DNA of 37,776 nt from Candidatus Woesebacteria bacterium GW2011_GWB1_39_12. Its GTDB lineage: Bacteria; Patescibacteriota; Microgenomatia; UBA8517. The DNA lies in assembly GCA_000993405.1 (NCBI GenBank), contig LBWB01000012.1, forward strand, positions 1-37,776, read 5' to 3'. Numbering within the stretch: the stretch's first letter is position 1; each line of letters begins with the position of its first letter. This document shows positions 8,831-17,466 of this stretch, piece after piece. A program made the translations under genes and the position numbers. The notes below the pieces were generated by a model. That model saw nothing but the letters and a program-made list of their open reading frames with translations, had not been told where the DNA came from and searched no databases.

Positions 8831-9916
8831 ATGAAAGTTGCACTGGTTTATGACCGGGTGAATAAGTGGGGAGGGGCGGAAAGAGTACTTCTAGCCTTGC
8901 ACGAAATGTTTCCTGATGCTCCTCTTTATACCTCGGTCTATGATGAAAAGCGTGCTCCCTGGGCGAAAGTTTTTCCTAGAGTAATCCCCTCTTTTTTGCA
9001 GAAAATTCCTGGCGCAAATTCGAGACACGAATGGCTTGCGGCAATGATGCCTATCGCGTTTGAGACTCTAGATTTTACAGGGTACGACCTTGTAATTTCC
9101 GTAACTAGCGAGGCAGCAAAGGGAGTTATTACAAGACCGCCGGCAAAGCATGTCTGTTACTGTCTAACCCCCACCCGATATCTCTGGAGCCACCGTGATG
9201 AGTATTTTAAGGGTACGACCCTGAAAACCATCTCAAAACCCGTTGTTAGTTATCTAAGGTATTGGGATAGGATTGCAGCTCAAAGACCGGATATAATAAT
9301 TTCGATCTCAACTGCCGTTAAAGATAGAGTCAGGAAATATTATGAAAGAGAGTCTGAGGTTATTTTCCCTCCGGTTGAGATCGAAAAATTCCAAATTCCA
9401 AATTCCCCTCCTTCGCCAAGGCTTCGGCGGGCAAGTAAATTCCAAATTGAAGATAAGGACTATTTTTTGATTGTTTCGAGACTGGTTCCATACAAGAAGG
9501 TTGATTTGGCGATCGAGGCTTTTAATGAACTTGGTTATTCTTTAGTAGTTGTTGGAACAGGAAGCGAGGAAAATAAGCTGAAGTCTATGTCCAAGAATAA
9601 CATTACTTTTAGAGAAGAAGATTTCGGAATAGTTGCGGTTGAAGCCCAAGCGGTAGGAGCTCCAGTTATCGCTTACAAAAAAGGTGGAGCGTTAGATACG
9701 GTGATAGATCCTTCGGTGGGCTCAGGACGCTTCGCGACAGGAATATTTTTTAAGGAGCAGACAAAGGAGTCTTTAATCAAAGCGGTTAAACACTACGATG
9801 ATTCGAATCAACGTAGTGAAATGAGTAGAGAATGTATTAAAAATGCAAAAAAGTTTTCGAAGGAACGATTTAAGAAGGAGTTTGCAAAACTTGTTGAAAA
9901 ATATGTAAGTGGTTAG
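8831..9916 (+). CDS. Glycosyltransferase family 4 (contains a repeat insertion and an apparent internal deletion)
   Basis: VYDRVNKWGGAERVLLALHEMFPDAPLYTS, CYCLTPTRYLWSH, YFLIVSRLVPYKKVDLAIEAF, EEDFGIVAVEAQAVGAPVIAYKKGGALDTV. Confidence 0.88.
   Translation: MKVALVYDRVNKWGGAERVLLALHEMFPDAPLYTSVYDEKRAPWAKVFPRVIPSFLQKIPGANSRHEWLAAMMPIAFETLDFTGYDLVISVTSEAAKGVITRPPAKHVCYCLTPTRYLWSHRDEYFKGTTLKTISKPVVSYLRYWDRIAAQRPDIIISISTAVKDRVRKYYERESEVIFPPVEIEKFQIPNSPPSPRLRRASKFQIEDKDYFLIVSRLVPYKKVDLAIEAFNELGYSLVVVGTGSEENKLKSMSKNNITFREEDFGIVAVEAQAVGAPVIAYKKGGALDTVIDPSVGSGRFATGIFFKEQTKESLIKAVKHYDDSNQRSEMSRECIKNAKKFSKERFKKEFAKLVEKYVSG
9386..9448. repeat. Palindromic repeat insertion flanked by 12-nt direct repeats
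   Basis: AAATTCCAAATT at 9386-9397/9393-9404 and 9437-9448 flank CCCCTCCTTCGCCAAGGCTTCGGCGGGCAAGT; adds SPPSPRLRRASKFQI-type peptide in frame. Confidence 0.65.
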
Positions 9917-9969
9917 TTATAATAATATCTGCTACACTTTTCGCACTGATATATAACTAATATGAATAT

Positions 9970-11055
9970 ATGAAGATAGTAATATTTTGCGGTGGATATG
10001 GCACAAGGATGTGGCCGGTAAGTCGTAAGACACGTCCAAAACAGTTTAGTAAAATAGTTAGAGGCAGATCTTTTTATGAACGAACAGTAGCACGTTTTAA
10101 AAACGGGTTTAACCCTGAAGATATATACGTTTCTACCGAAGAAGCTTATGTTCATTTTGTAAGAGAACAAACACCTGAAATTCCTAAGGAAAATATAATT
10201 GTTGAACCAGAGAGAAGAGATTTATTAGGTGCTATCGGATTAGTTTCGGTAGTTATTGAAAAAAAATCGCCCGGGGAAGTAATGTTTTTTTCTTGGTCTG
10301 ATCATTTTATTACTGATAACAATGAATTTATAAAGGCAGTAAAAGCTGCTGGGGAGTATACACTAAAAACTGGTAAACCAACTTCGATAAACGAGAAGCC
10401 TACGTTTCCCTCGGTGCATAACGGTTGGCTCCAATTAGGTAAAAAAATTGACAAACAAGGTAAATATCCGATTTATGAAATTAAAAGACACGTGGAAAAG
10501 CCCGATGAACCAACGGCCAAAAAGTACTTGAATTCCGGTGATTATCTCATTCACACGGGTTATGGTGCATGGAGATCTGATTTGATGCTTTCCTATTACA
10601 AAGAATACAGACCGAAAGAATATTCTGGCCTTATGAAAATTATGACGGCTTGGGGAACGAAATCCCAAGATGCAGTTCTAAGAAGAGAATACAAAAAACT
10701 TGAAAAGATATCTGTGGAATTTGGATTATATGAAAAATTACCTCAAGACTTGAGAGTTACTATCCCTGTTGAAACTGGGTGGGAGGATGCCGGAACATGG
10801 CAGCTTTTTTATGATGCTATGGTTGAGAAGGGGGAAGTAGATGTTGTCGAAGGAGACATTAAAACAAAGTTTATTGATTCTCACAAAAACTTAATTCTTG
10901 GGGGTAATAGAAAGCTAATTGCACTAATTGGACTTAAAAATATAGCCGTTATCGATACGGACGATGTGCTTTTGATTTGCGATATCGACGAGACACAAAA
11001 AGTCAAAGAAATGTTTAAGATTTTAGAGGGTGAAAATCCTGAGTTTGTAAAATAA
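9970..11055 (+). CDS. manC: Mannose-1-phosphate guanylyltransferase
   Basis: FCGGYGTRMWPVSRKTRPKQF nucleotidyltransferase signature; VEKPDEPTAKKYL; TGWEDAGTW. Confidence 0.85.
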   Translation: MKIVIFCGGYGTRMWPVSRKTRPKQFSKIVRGRSFYERTVARFKNGFNPEDIYVSTEEAYVHFVREQTPEIPKENIIVEPERRDLLGAIGLVSVVIEKKSPGEVMFFSWSDHFITDNNEFIKAVKAAGEYTLKTGKPTSINEKPTFPSVHNGWLQLGKKIDKQGKYPIYEIKRHVEKPDEPTAKKYLNSGDYLIHTGYGAWRSDLMLSYYKEYRPKEYSGLMKIMTAWGTKSQDAVLRREYKKLEKISVEFGLYEKLPQDLRVTIPVETGWEDAGTWQLFYDAMVEKGEVDVVEGDIKTKFIDSHKNLILGGNRKLIALIGLKNIAVIDTDDVLLICDIDETQKVKEMFKILEGENPEFVK

Positions 11056-11079
11056 ATTTTTCTTTACAATACTTTCTTT

Positions 11080-11109
11080 TTGTAAAAGAAGGTGTAAATA
11101 AGTTATAAT
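11080..11109 (+). promoter_or_regulatory. Putative sigma70-type promoter for the sugar transferase gene
   Basis: TTGTAA (11080-11085), 18-nt spacer, TATAAT (11104-11109), 11 nt to ATG at 11121. Confidence 0.5.
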
Positions 11110-11120
11110 CCTGCCCGGGT

Positions 11121-11774
11121 ATGTATTACGATACCATAAAAAGAACGATCGATATTGCTGGTTCAATATTCCTTCTTATATTTTTTTCTCCTGTAATGTT
11201 AATAACCGCAGTTCTTATTGCAATAACCTCACCCGGACCGATTTTGGTCGAAAAAGAGAATTTGCATATGAAGCGCGTAGGTAAGAATGGAAAAATATTT
11301 AGGCTCTACAAATTCCGTTCCATGATGGTTAACGCAGACGTGCTTGAGAAAACAGATCCCAGGTTTAGAAGCGTATATATCGAAAAAAGGACAAGCGGAA
11401 GTTATAAGTCTTTTAAAGACACCAGAGTTACAAAGTTGGGTAAAATTATCCGCAAGTTTTCTATTGATGAGACACCGCAACTGGTGAATGTATTAAAAGG
11501 AGAAATGAGCATAGTAGGTCCGAGACCATATTTGCCTGATGAACTAAAAGAACAGCAGCAAAAGTATCAGGGCACCGAAAAGTATGTGAAGGAAGTGCAT
11601 ACTGTTAAACCCGGCGTAACCGGTTACTGGCAGGTTTCGGGTCGAAGTGAGGTGAATTTTGACAAAAGAATTGAAATGGATGCCTATTATGCGAGGAAAA
11701 AGTCAATTTTATTTGATATACTGATTCTTCTTAAAACTCCTTGGGCAATGATTTCAGGAAAAGGGGCCGTTTAG
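11121..11774 (+). CDS. Undecaprenyl-phosphate sugar-1-phosphate transferase (bacterial sugar transferase family)
   Basis: YDTIKRTIDIAGSIFLLIFFSPVMLITAVLI, KFRSM, DETPQLVNVLKGEMSIVGPRPYLPDEL, VKPGVTGYWQVSGRS. Confidence 0.92.
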   Translation: MYYDTIKRTIDIAGSIFLLIFFSPVMLITAVLIAITSPGPILVEKENLHMKRVGKNGKIFRLYKFRSMMVNADVLEKTDPRFRSVYIEKRTSGSYKSFKDTRVTKLGKIIRKFSIDETPQLVNVLKGEMSIVGPRPYLPDELKEQQQKYQGTEKYVKEVHTVKPGVTGYWQVSGRSEVNFDKRIEMDAYYARKKSILFDILILLKTPWAMISGKGAV

Positions 11775-11789
11775 TGTAATATATTTAGT

Positions 11790-13813
11790 ATGTCTGAAAA
11801 TTTTAATACAGAAGATAGTGGATCCATTTTAATTCCTAAAATTTCTCTATCCGAACATTCCGAGAAAGAGTTCGACGTGGCGATTAAAAGGATGAGACGT
11901 TTTTCGATAAATTTTCCAAAAGGCAAATGGGTTAAGTTTGTGGGTCTTTTACTTTTGGCTTTAATTATTATTGTAAGCCTTTTGGGTTTCTTAACTTTTA
12001 GGGTATATACAAAAGCACAGGCTTTTAGGAAATCCTTGGAGAATGTAAAACAGGCAGTTAGCCAGCAGGATTTGGAAAAGATTAAAAAAGAACTTAAAAC
12101 TTCACAAACATCTTTAAGAGATCTTGATTCAACTTATAAAGGGATTTCTTGGCTTGGAATAGTTCCTTTTTTGGGGTCATATGTAAGAGATGGGCAAAAT
12201 GCTATTTCTGCTGCTAAATATGGATTTGAAGCAGCAAATATGGATTTGAAGCAGCCGACGTTGTTATTGAAACCATTGAGCCGTATGCTGACATAATTGG
12301 CTTTTCTTCCGATGTAAAGCAGTCCGGTAGTCCCGAAGAGACAACTCAGGATAGAATTGATTTTGTCATAAAGACGATTCCTGATCTTATTCCAAAGATT
12401 GATTTACTTTCCGAAAAGGCAGAGTTGATAAAAAAAGAAGTAGATTTGATTGATGCGGAGCGCTATCCCGAAAATGCTTTTGGTTTTGCGGTAAGAGAAA
12501 AACTTAAGGAAGGAAAAGACCTGGTTGACGTAGCCAGCGAGTTGGTCGCAAACTCTAAGCCTTTAATGGAGGTTGCCCCGGATCTTTTAGGAATCAAGGA
12601 TGAAAAAAGATACTTGGTGATTTTTCAGAACGACAAGGAGCTTAGACCCACTGGCGGATTTATAACGGCTTACTCTATTGCCAAAGTCAATAAAGGCAGG
12701 TTCGAACCCGTATTATCGGATGATATTTATAATTTGGATAATAAATATAAGCCCAAAGTTGAGGCTCCCGGTCCCCTCATCAAATATATTAAGGGGCCAT
12801 ACCTTTTATCAACAAATTTACGTCTCAGAGACATGAACTGGTCGCCTGATTTTGGCGAGGCGATGAAACTTTTCGGCAAAGAGGTGGAGAGTGTCGGCAT
12901 CAAAAATATAGACGGAATAATTGCCGTTGATACTCAGGTTTTGGTTAACATCCTTGATGTAATTGGACCAATTGGCGTTTCCGGTTTTGGTGAATACTCA
13001 ACAAAAGAAGTTCCTGACTGTAAATGCCCGCAGGTAATTTATGAGCTTGAAAGCTTTGCGGATATAGAAGGTCCCATTGTCTGGAGTGAAAACGAGCCCG
13101 GTAAAATTGTCTATGCGCCTCCTAATTATGACAATAGGAAAAAGATAATCGGTCCATTGATGAATTCAATTTTGGCCAATGCTTTGGGGCAACCCAAAGA
13201 AAAGTTGGCTCCCCTTTTTGAAGCTGTTTTTAAGTCATTTATTGAAAAACACGTCCTTTTTTATGCTTCGAATGCTAAAGCCCAGGAGGCGCTTGATGCT
13301 TTTGGAATTGCCGGAACCCTTAAAGACTATGAAGGTGATTATCTTCACATAAATAATGCAAACCTTGGAGGCAGAAAATCAAACCTTTATATTAAAGAAG
13401 AAATTTCACAAGAAATGGAAGTTGGGAAAGACGGTAGTATTGTAAAAACCGTCATAATTACTTACAAAAATCCCGAAAAACACGACGGCTGGCTCAATTC
13501 TGTTCTTCCGAACTGGGTAAGGATTTATGTTCCGAAAGGAAGCGAACTCATAGACTTTGCGGGCGTTGAAGAGAAGGTAGATCCATATGAAGAATTGGGT
13601 AAAACGGTTTTTGCAGGCTTTTTCAAATTAAGACCCGAGGGAATTGCGAAAGTAACACTCAAGTATAAGTTGCCTTTCAAGACAAGTAAGGAGTATAAAT
13701 TATTTATTCAAAAACAGCCCGGCAGTGATACTCCTTTATATTCTGTCAGTCTTAAAAAACACAAGGAGGAATTTTTCTTAAGGGTAGACAAGGAACTAAA
13801 GTTCACTATTTAG
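11790..13813 (+). pseudogene. DUF4012-type membrane-anchored protein, frameshifted by a 20-bp tandem duplication (ORFs 11790-12296 and 12425-13813)
   Basis: Removing one 20-bp unit restores ...AAKYGFEAADVVIETIEPYADIIGFSSDVKQSG... into the downstream ORF; downstream DUF4012 features LVIFQNDKELRPTGGFITAYSIAKV. Confidence 0.75.
12216..12255. repeat. Perfect 2 x 20-bp tandem duplication
   Basis: AAATATGGATTTGAAGCAGC at 12216-12235 and 12236-12255. Confidence 0.97.
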
Positions 13814-14365
13814 ATGAAACCCCGAAATTATTCTTCAGAGGGAATTGTTCTTGCCAGAAAAAATTACGGTGAGGCAGACAGGATTGTTGTTATCTACAGC
13901 AAACATTTTGGAAAACTTAGACTTTTGGCAAAAGGCGTAAGAAGACCAAAAAGTCGTAAAAGAGGACACATAGAAGTTTTTAGCAGACTTAAATTCCAAG
14001 TATCTCGGGGGAAGGGAATGGATTTGATAACAGAGGCCGAGATAATTCAGAATTTTTCCGAAATTCGAAAAAGCCTCAAAAAAGTAACAGTTGCATATTT
14101 TTTTATGGAAGCTACGGGAAGAGTTACTCATGATGAAGAAAAAAACGAACCTCTTTATGAGCTTATTCTTTTGTATATGGGAAAACTTCAGTTCCTACAA
14201 GGAGTATCCTTGAAGAAATTAAGAAGCGATTTTGTCTACGATTGTTTGGTGCTTTTGGGCTTTTGGCCGAAGGGAAAAATTATGACTGATTCAGACAGAA
14301 TTTTAGCTGAGATTGCCGAGCGAGACATATCGACCATTCGTGTTGGTAAGAAACTCCTAACCTAG
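13814..14365 (+). CDS. recO: DNA repair protein RecO (short form)
   Basis: SSEGIVLARKNYGEADRIVVIYSKHFGKLRLLAKGVRRPKSR N-terminal OB-fold signature. Confidence 0.85.
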   Translation: MKPRNYSSEGIVLARKNYGEADRIVVIYSKHFGKLRLLAKGVRRPKSRKRGHIEVFSRLKFQVSRGKGMDLITEAEIIQNFSEIRKSLKKVTVAYFFMEATGRVTHDEEKNEPLYELILLYMGKLQFLQGVSLKKLRSDFVYDCLVLLGFWPKGKIMTDSDRILAEIAERDISTIRVGKKLLT

Positions 14366-14395
14366 AAATGAAATTGATGGTAAAATCACTGAAGT

Positions 14396-15526
14396 ATGAC
14401 AACAACCTTTAAATGTCCGCATTGCGGCGAGCAAATTGAGATTTCCGAAGCTTTGACTCATCAGATAGAAGAGCAGGTTCTTGAGTCTTTAAAAGTGCAG
14501 CATCAAAAGGAATTGCTAGAGGTTTCAAAAAAAGCTGAAGACGAGGCTTTCGAAAAACTAAGAAAAGATTTTGATCTTCAAATTGGGCGTTTGGAAAAAG
14601 AAAAAGAAGAAGAGGTTATAAGAAACAATAAATTATTAAAGGAATTGGAACAAATGAACGATCAAATGAGGATGCTACGAAGACGGGATGAGGAAAGAGA
14701 ATTGGATATGAAGAGAAAACTTGCAGAGGACGAAGAAAAAATTAGAAAAGAGGCTTCCAAACAAGAACGCGAAGCAGTTTCTCTCGAAATTGCCGAACTA
14801 AAGAAGAAAAACGATGATATGCAGAGAGCTCTGGAAGAAGCTAAAGCCAAAGGAACACAAAAATCTCAGCAACTCCAGGGTGAAGTGCTTGAACTTGACT
14901 TGGAGGAAAAACTGAAAAACGCGTTTGTTTACGATGAAATAACTCCGATCGGGAAAGGTGTACAAGGAGCCGATATTTTGCAAAATGTCAGAAATCAAAA
15001 TGGAAAATTGGCTGGCGTAATTTTATGGGAAACTAAAAGGGCAAAATGGACAAAGTCATGGATTCCGAAATTGAAAGAGGACGGGCGGAAAAATGATGCA
15101 ACTATGATTGTTCTGGTCTGCGAAAACCCGCCCGCTGAAATCGATAATTTTAAGGTAATTGAAGGAGTAATTGTTACGTCTATAACATATTGTTTGTCTA
15201 TTGCCAGCGTGTTAAGACGTAATTTAATGCTTATTGCTCAGGCAAAATCAGCATCCGTAAATAAGGACGAGAAATTAGAAATGCTTTACGAATATATCCA
15301 AAGTGATGCTTTCAGACACCGCTTTGAAGCCTTTGCGGACGGGGTTAAAGCAATGGAGGAGGATTTACTGACGGAAAGAAGATCAATGGAGAGGATTTGG
15401 AAAAAACGAGAAACGGAACTTAAAAGGATGCAACTTAATACTTCGAGAATGTTTGGTGAATTGCAGGGAGTCATGGATAACAAACTTCCAGATATTAAAA
15501 CTCTCGAGTTAGATAGCGGAGAATAA
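14396..15526 (+). CDS. DUF2130 domain protein with N-terminal zinc-ribbon-like CPHCG and long coiled coil
   Basis: FKCPHCGEQIE; coiled coil; LWETKRAKWTKSWIPKLKEDGRKNDATMIVLV ... MLYEYIQSDAFRHRFEA. Confidence 0.8.
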   Translation: MTTTFKCPHCGEQIEISEALTHQIEEQVLESLKVQHQKELLEVSKKAEDEAFEKLRKDFDLQIGRLEKEKEEEVIRNNKLLKELEQMNDQMRMLRRRDEERELDMKRKLAEDEEKIRKEASKQEREAVSLEIAELKKKNDDMQRALEEAKAKGTQKSQQLQGEVLELDLEEKLKNAFVYDEITPIGKGVQGADILQNVRNQNGKLAGVILWETKRAKWTKSWIPKLKEDGRKNDATMIVLVCENPPAEIDNFKVIEGVIVTSITYCLSIASVLRRNLMLIAQAKSASVNKDEKLEMLYEYIQSDAFRHRFEAFADGVKAMEEDLLTERRSMERIWKKRETELKRMQLNTSRMFGELQGVMDNKLPDIKTLELDSGE

Positions 15527-15591
15527 GAGTGCTACTACCCCCTACAAAGAACATCCTTACAAAGTGTGAAGGTGAGTTTTTAAGGATAACT

Positions 15592-15852
15592 CTAGGATCT
15601 TGGCTGGATTATACCTTTATTTCCACTACTGTATATCGTAACTTCTGCGCCCGGCAATTCTTCAGCGTTTTGGTCTATAGTTACTGTAACCGGTTTCAAA
15701 CCAAACGCTTTATCTATCAATCTTCCAACTCGACTTCTTCGGGGAGAACTATCTGTAACTGTGGCCTTGAGCCAAGCTGGATCAATATTTGATTTCAAGT
15801 TTACTATAACCTCTTGTCCTTCAATATATTGTGGATTTTCTGTTAGTCCCAT
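15592..15852 (-). CDS. Small hypothetical protein
   Basis: 86-aa ORF MGLTENPQYIEGQEVIVNLKSNIDPAWLKATV...; start overlaps the 3' end of another minus ORF (coupling). Confidence 0.6.
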   Translation of the reverse strand: MGLTENPQYIEGQEVIVNLKSNIDPAWLKATVTDSSPRRSRVGRLIDKAFGLKPVTVTIDQNAEELPGAEVTIYSSGNKGIIQPRS

Positions 15853-15986
15853 AATTTAACGATTTTGTCTAGTTTATCAAAATACTCACTCTTGTACTCC
15901 GTAAATTCCTCTTTTGTAACAAAGGTGTCTTTCAAACGCTCCTCTATTAAATCTAGATCCTTTTCTGTAAGAATTTGCTTTGGCAT
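15843..15986 (-). CDS. Very small hypothetical protein (47 aa), absent from the supplied ORF track
   Basis: Minus-strand reading: MPKQILTEKDLDLIEERLKDTFVTKEEFTEYKSEYFDKLDKIVKLWD*; overlaps the start of the 86-aa ORF by 10 nt. Confidence 0.55.
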   Translation of the reverse strand: MPKQILTEKDLDLIEERLKDTFVTKEEFTEYKSEYFDKLDKIVKLWD

Positions 15987-16041
15987 AACTCATTAAAACA
16001 AATGATAGCTTCTAAATCAATAAGTACAATTGTTTATCTTC

Positions 16042-16070
16042 TTGGATTCTTTTGTATATTGAGATAAAAT
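16042..16070 (+). promoter_or_regulatory. Putative leaderless promoter of glyS
   Basis: TTGGAT (16042-16047), 17-nt spacer, TAAAAT (16065-16070), 7 nt to ATG at 16078. Confidence 0.55.
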
Positions 16071-16077
16071 CTGAAGT

Positions 16078-17466
16078 ATGGATATGATGGAGAAAATTAC
16101 GGCTTTAGCTAAGAGGCGGGGGTTTATTTATCCCGGAAGTGAAATTTATGGCGGATTGGCGAATACTTACGATTATGGACCTCTTGGTGTTGAGCTTCTG
16201 AGAAATATAAAAAACCTCTGGTGGAATTATTTTGTGACGACCAGAGGAGATATCTACGGTCTTGATACCAATATCTTGATGAGTCCGAAAGTTTGGGAAG
16301 CTTCAGGCCATGTTGCTCATTTTGCCGAAGTAATGATTGATTGCAGGAGCTGTCAATATAGAGCAAGGGGGGATTATCTGGTGGAGGAATATTACGAGGG
16401 AAAAGGTGAAAAGAAATCAGTTGAAGGTTTTACGAACGAAGAAATTGAAAAAATTATTAACGAAGAAAAAATATCTTGCCCGAATTGTGGGAAATTCAAT
16501 TGGACAAAACCTCGGATGTTTAATAATTTATTTGAAACTCATATTGGAATTATTCCGGGAGAGAAATCTTTGGCATATTTACGTGGTGAAATTGCCCAGG
16601 GAATGTTTGTTAATTTTAAGAATGTATTGGATTCTATGTCACCCAGACTCCCATTTGGTTTAGCCCAGTCAGGTGCAGCTTTCAGAAACGAGATTACGAA
16701 AGGGAAACTTACCTTTAGAACTTTGCAGTTTAATTTGAGCGAATTTGAATACTTTTTTGATCCCGAGACAAAAAAATGGGAAGACGTTTACAACTTCTGG
16801 AAAGGTGAGATATGGAATTTTGCGACAAAAATACTTGGTCTTGATGAGAAGAAGTTAAGGTGGAGGGAACATACGGACAAAGAACGTGCTCATTACTCAA
16901 AAAAAACCGAAGACTTGGACTTTGAGTACCCTTGGGGATTCAAAGAGATGTTTGCAATTGCATATAGAACTGATTTTGACATTAAAAACCACATGGAAAA
17001 GTCGGGGGTGGATTTACGATATACGGATCCAGATACTGGCAAAAAGTTTATTCCGCATGTTATAGAACCCACTTTTGGTATGGACAGGCCACTTTTGGCC
17101 GTTCTTTTTAATGGTTACGAGGAAGATAGTGAGAAAAAAAGAGTTGTTATTAAAATTAAGTCCCAGTTGTCGCCTTATAAAATTGCAGTTTTCCCGCTTC
17201 TTGCGAATAAGACACAACTTGTTGAGAAGGCACGAAAGGTTTTCGACAAGCTCAGACTCTCGCTAAGCTCGACTTGGGATGAACGCGGAAATATAGGGAA
17301 GCGTTACTTCGCGCAAGACGAAATAGGAACTCCGTGGTGTGTGACAATTGATTTTCAAACGCTGGAAGATGATTCAGTGACGGTGAGAGATCGGGATACG
17401 GCAAAACAGGAGAGAGTGTCGGTTGACAAGTTAGTGGAATACTTCCAAAATAGATTGAAAGAATGA
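16078..17466 (+). CDS. glyS: Glycyl-tRNA synthetase (dimeric class II type)
   Basis: RRGFIYPGSEIYGGLANTYDYGPLGVELLRNIKNLWW; RPETAQG-like LRGEIAQGMFVNFKN; NIGKRYFAQDEIGTPWCVTIDF. Confidence 0.95.
   Translation: MDMMEKITALAKRRGFIYPGSEIYGGLANTYDYGPLGVELLRNIKNLWWNYFVTTRGDIYGLDTNILMSPKVWEASGHVAHFAEVMIDCRSCQYRARGDYLVEEYYEGKGEKKSVEGFTNEEIEKIINEEKISCPNCGKFNWTKPRMFNNLFETHIGIIPGEKSLAYLRGEIAQGMFVNFKNVLDSMSPRLPFGLAQSGAAFRNEITKGKLTFRTLQFNLSEFEYFFDPETKKWEDVYNFWKGEIWNFATKILGLDEKKLRWREHTDKERAHYSKKTEDLDFEYPWGFKEMFAIAYRTDFDIKNHMEKSGVDLRYTDPDTGKKFIPHVIEPTFGMDRPLLAVLFNGYEEDSEKKRVVIKIKSQLSPYKIAVFPLLANKTQLVEKARKVFDKLRLSLSSTWDERGNIGKRYFAQDEIGTPWCVTIDFQTLEDDSVTVRDRDTAKQERVSVDKLVEYFQNRLKE

Noticed and set aside
9079-9092. 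AGGGTACGACCTTG, one mismatch from the AAGGGTACGACCCTG repeat
   Set aside because: Encodes the conserved GT4 motif GYDLVIS and breaks the palindrome; more likely a coincidence.
11063-11086. TTTACA...TGTAAA inverted repeat as a terminator or operator
   Set aside because: Only 6 AT-rich bp with a 12-nt loop, easily expected by chance; the overlapping TTGTAA-18-TATAAT promoter reading is preferred.
15529-15792. 87-aa plus-strand ORF
   Set aside because: Cys/Ser-rich composition and almost fully antisense to the more protein-like 86-aa minus ORF; likely spurious.
17243-17272. TCGACAAGCTCAG...CTAAGCTCGA near-palindrome in glyS as another inserted repeat
   Set aside because: The surrounding ARKVFDKLRLSLSSTWDERGNIGKRY aligns by eye with GlyRS proteins without extra length, and the inverted repeat is imperfect; insertion not supported.
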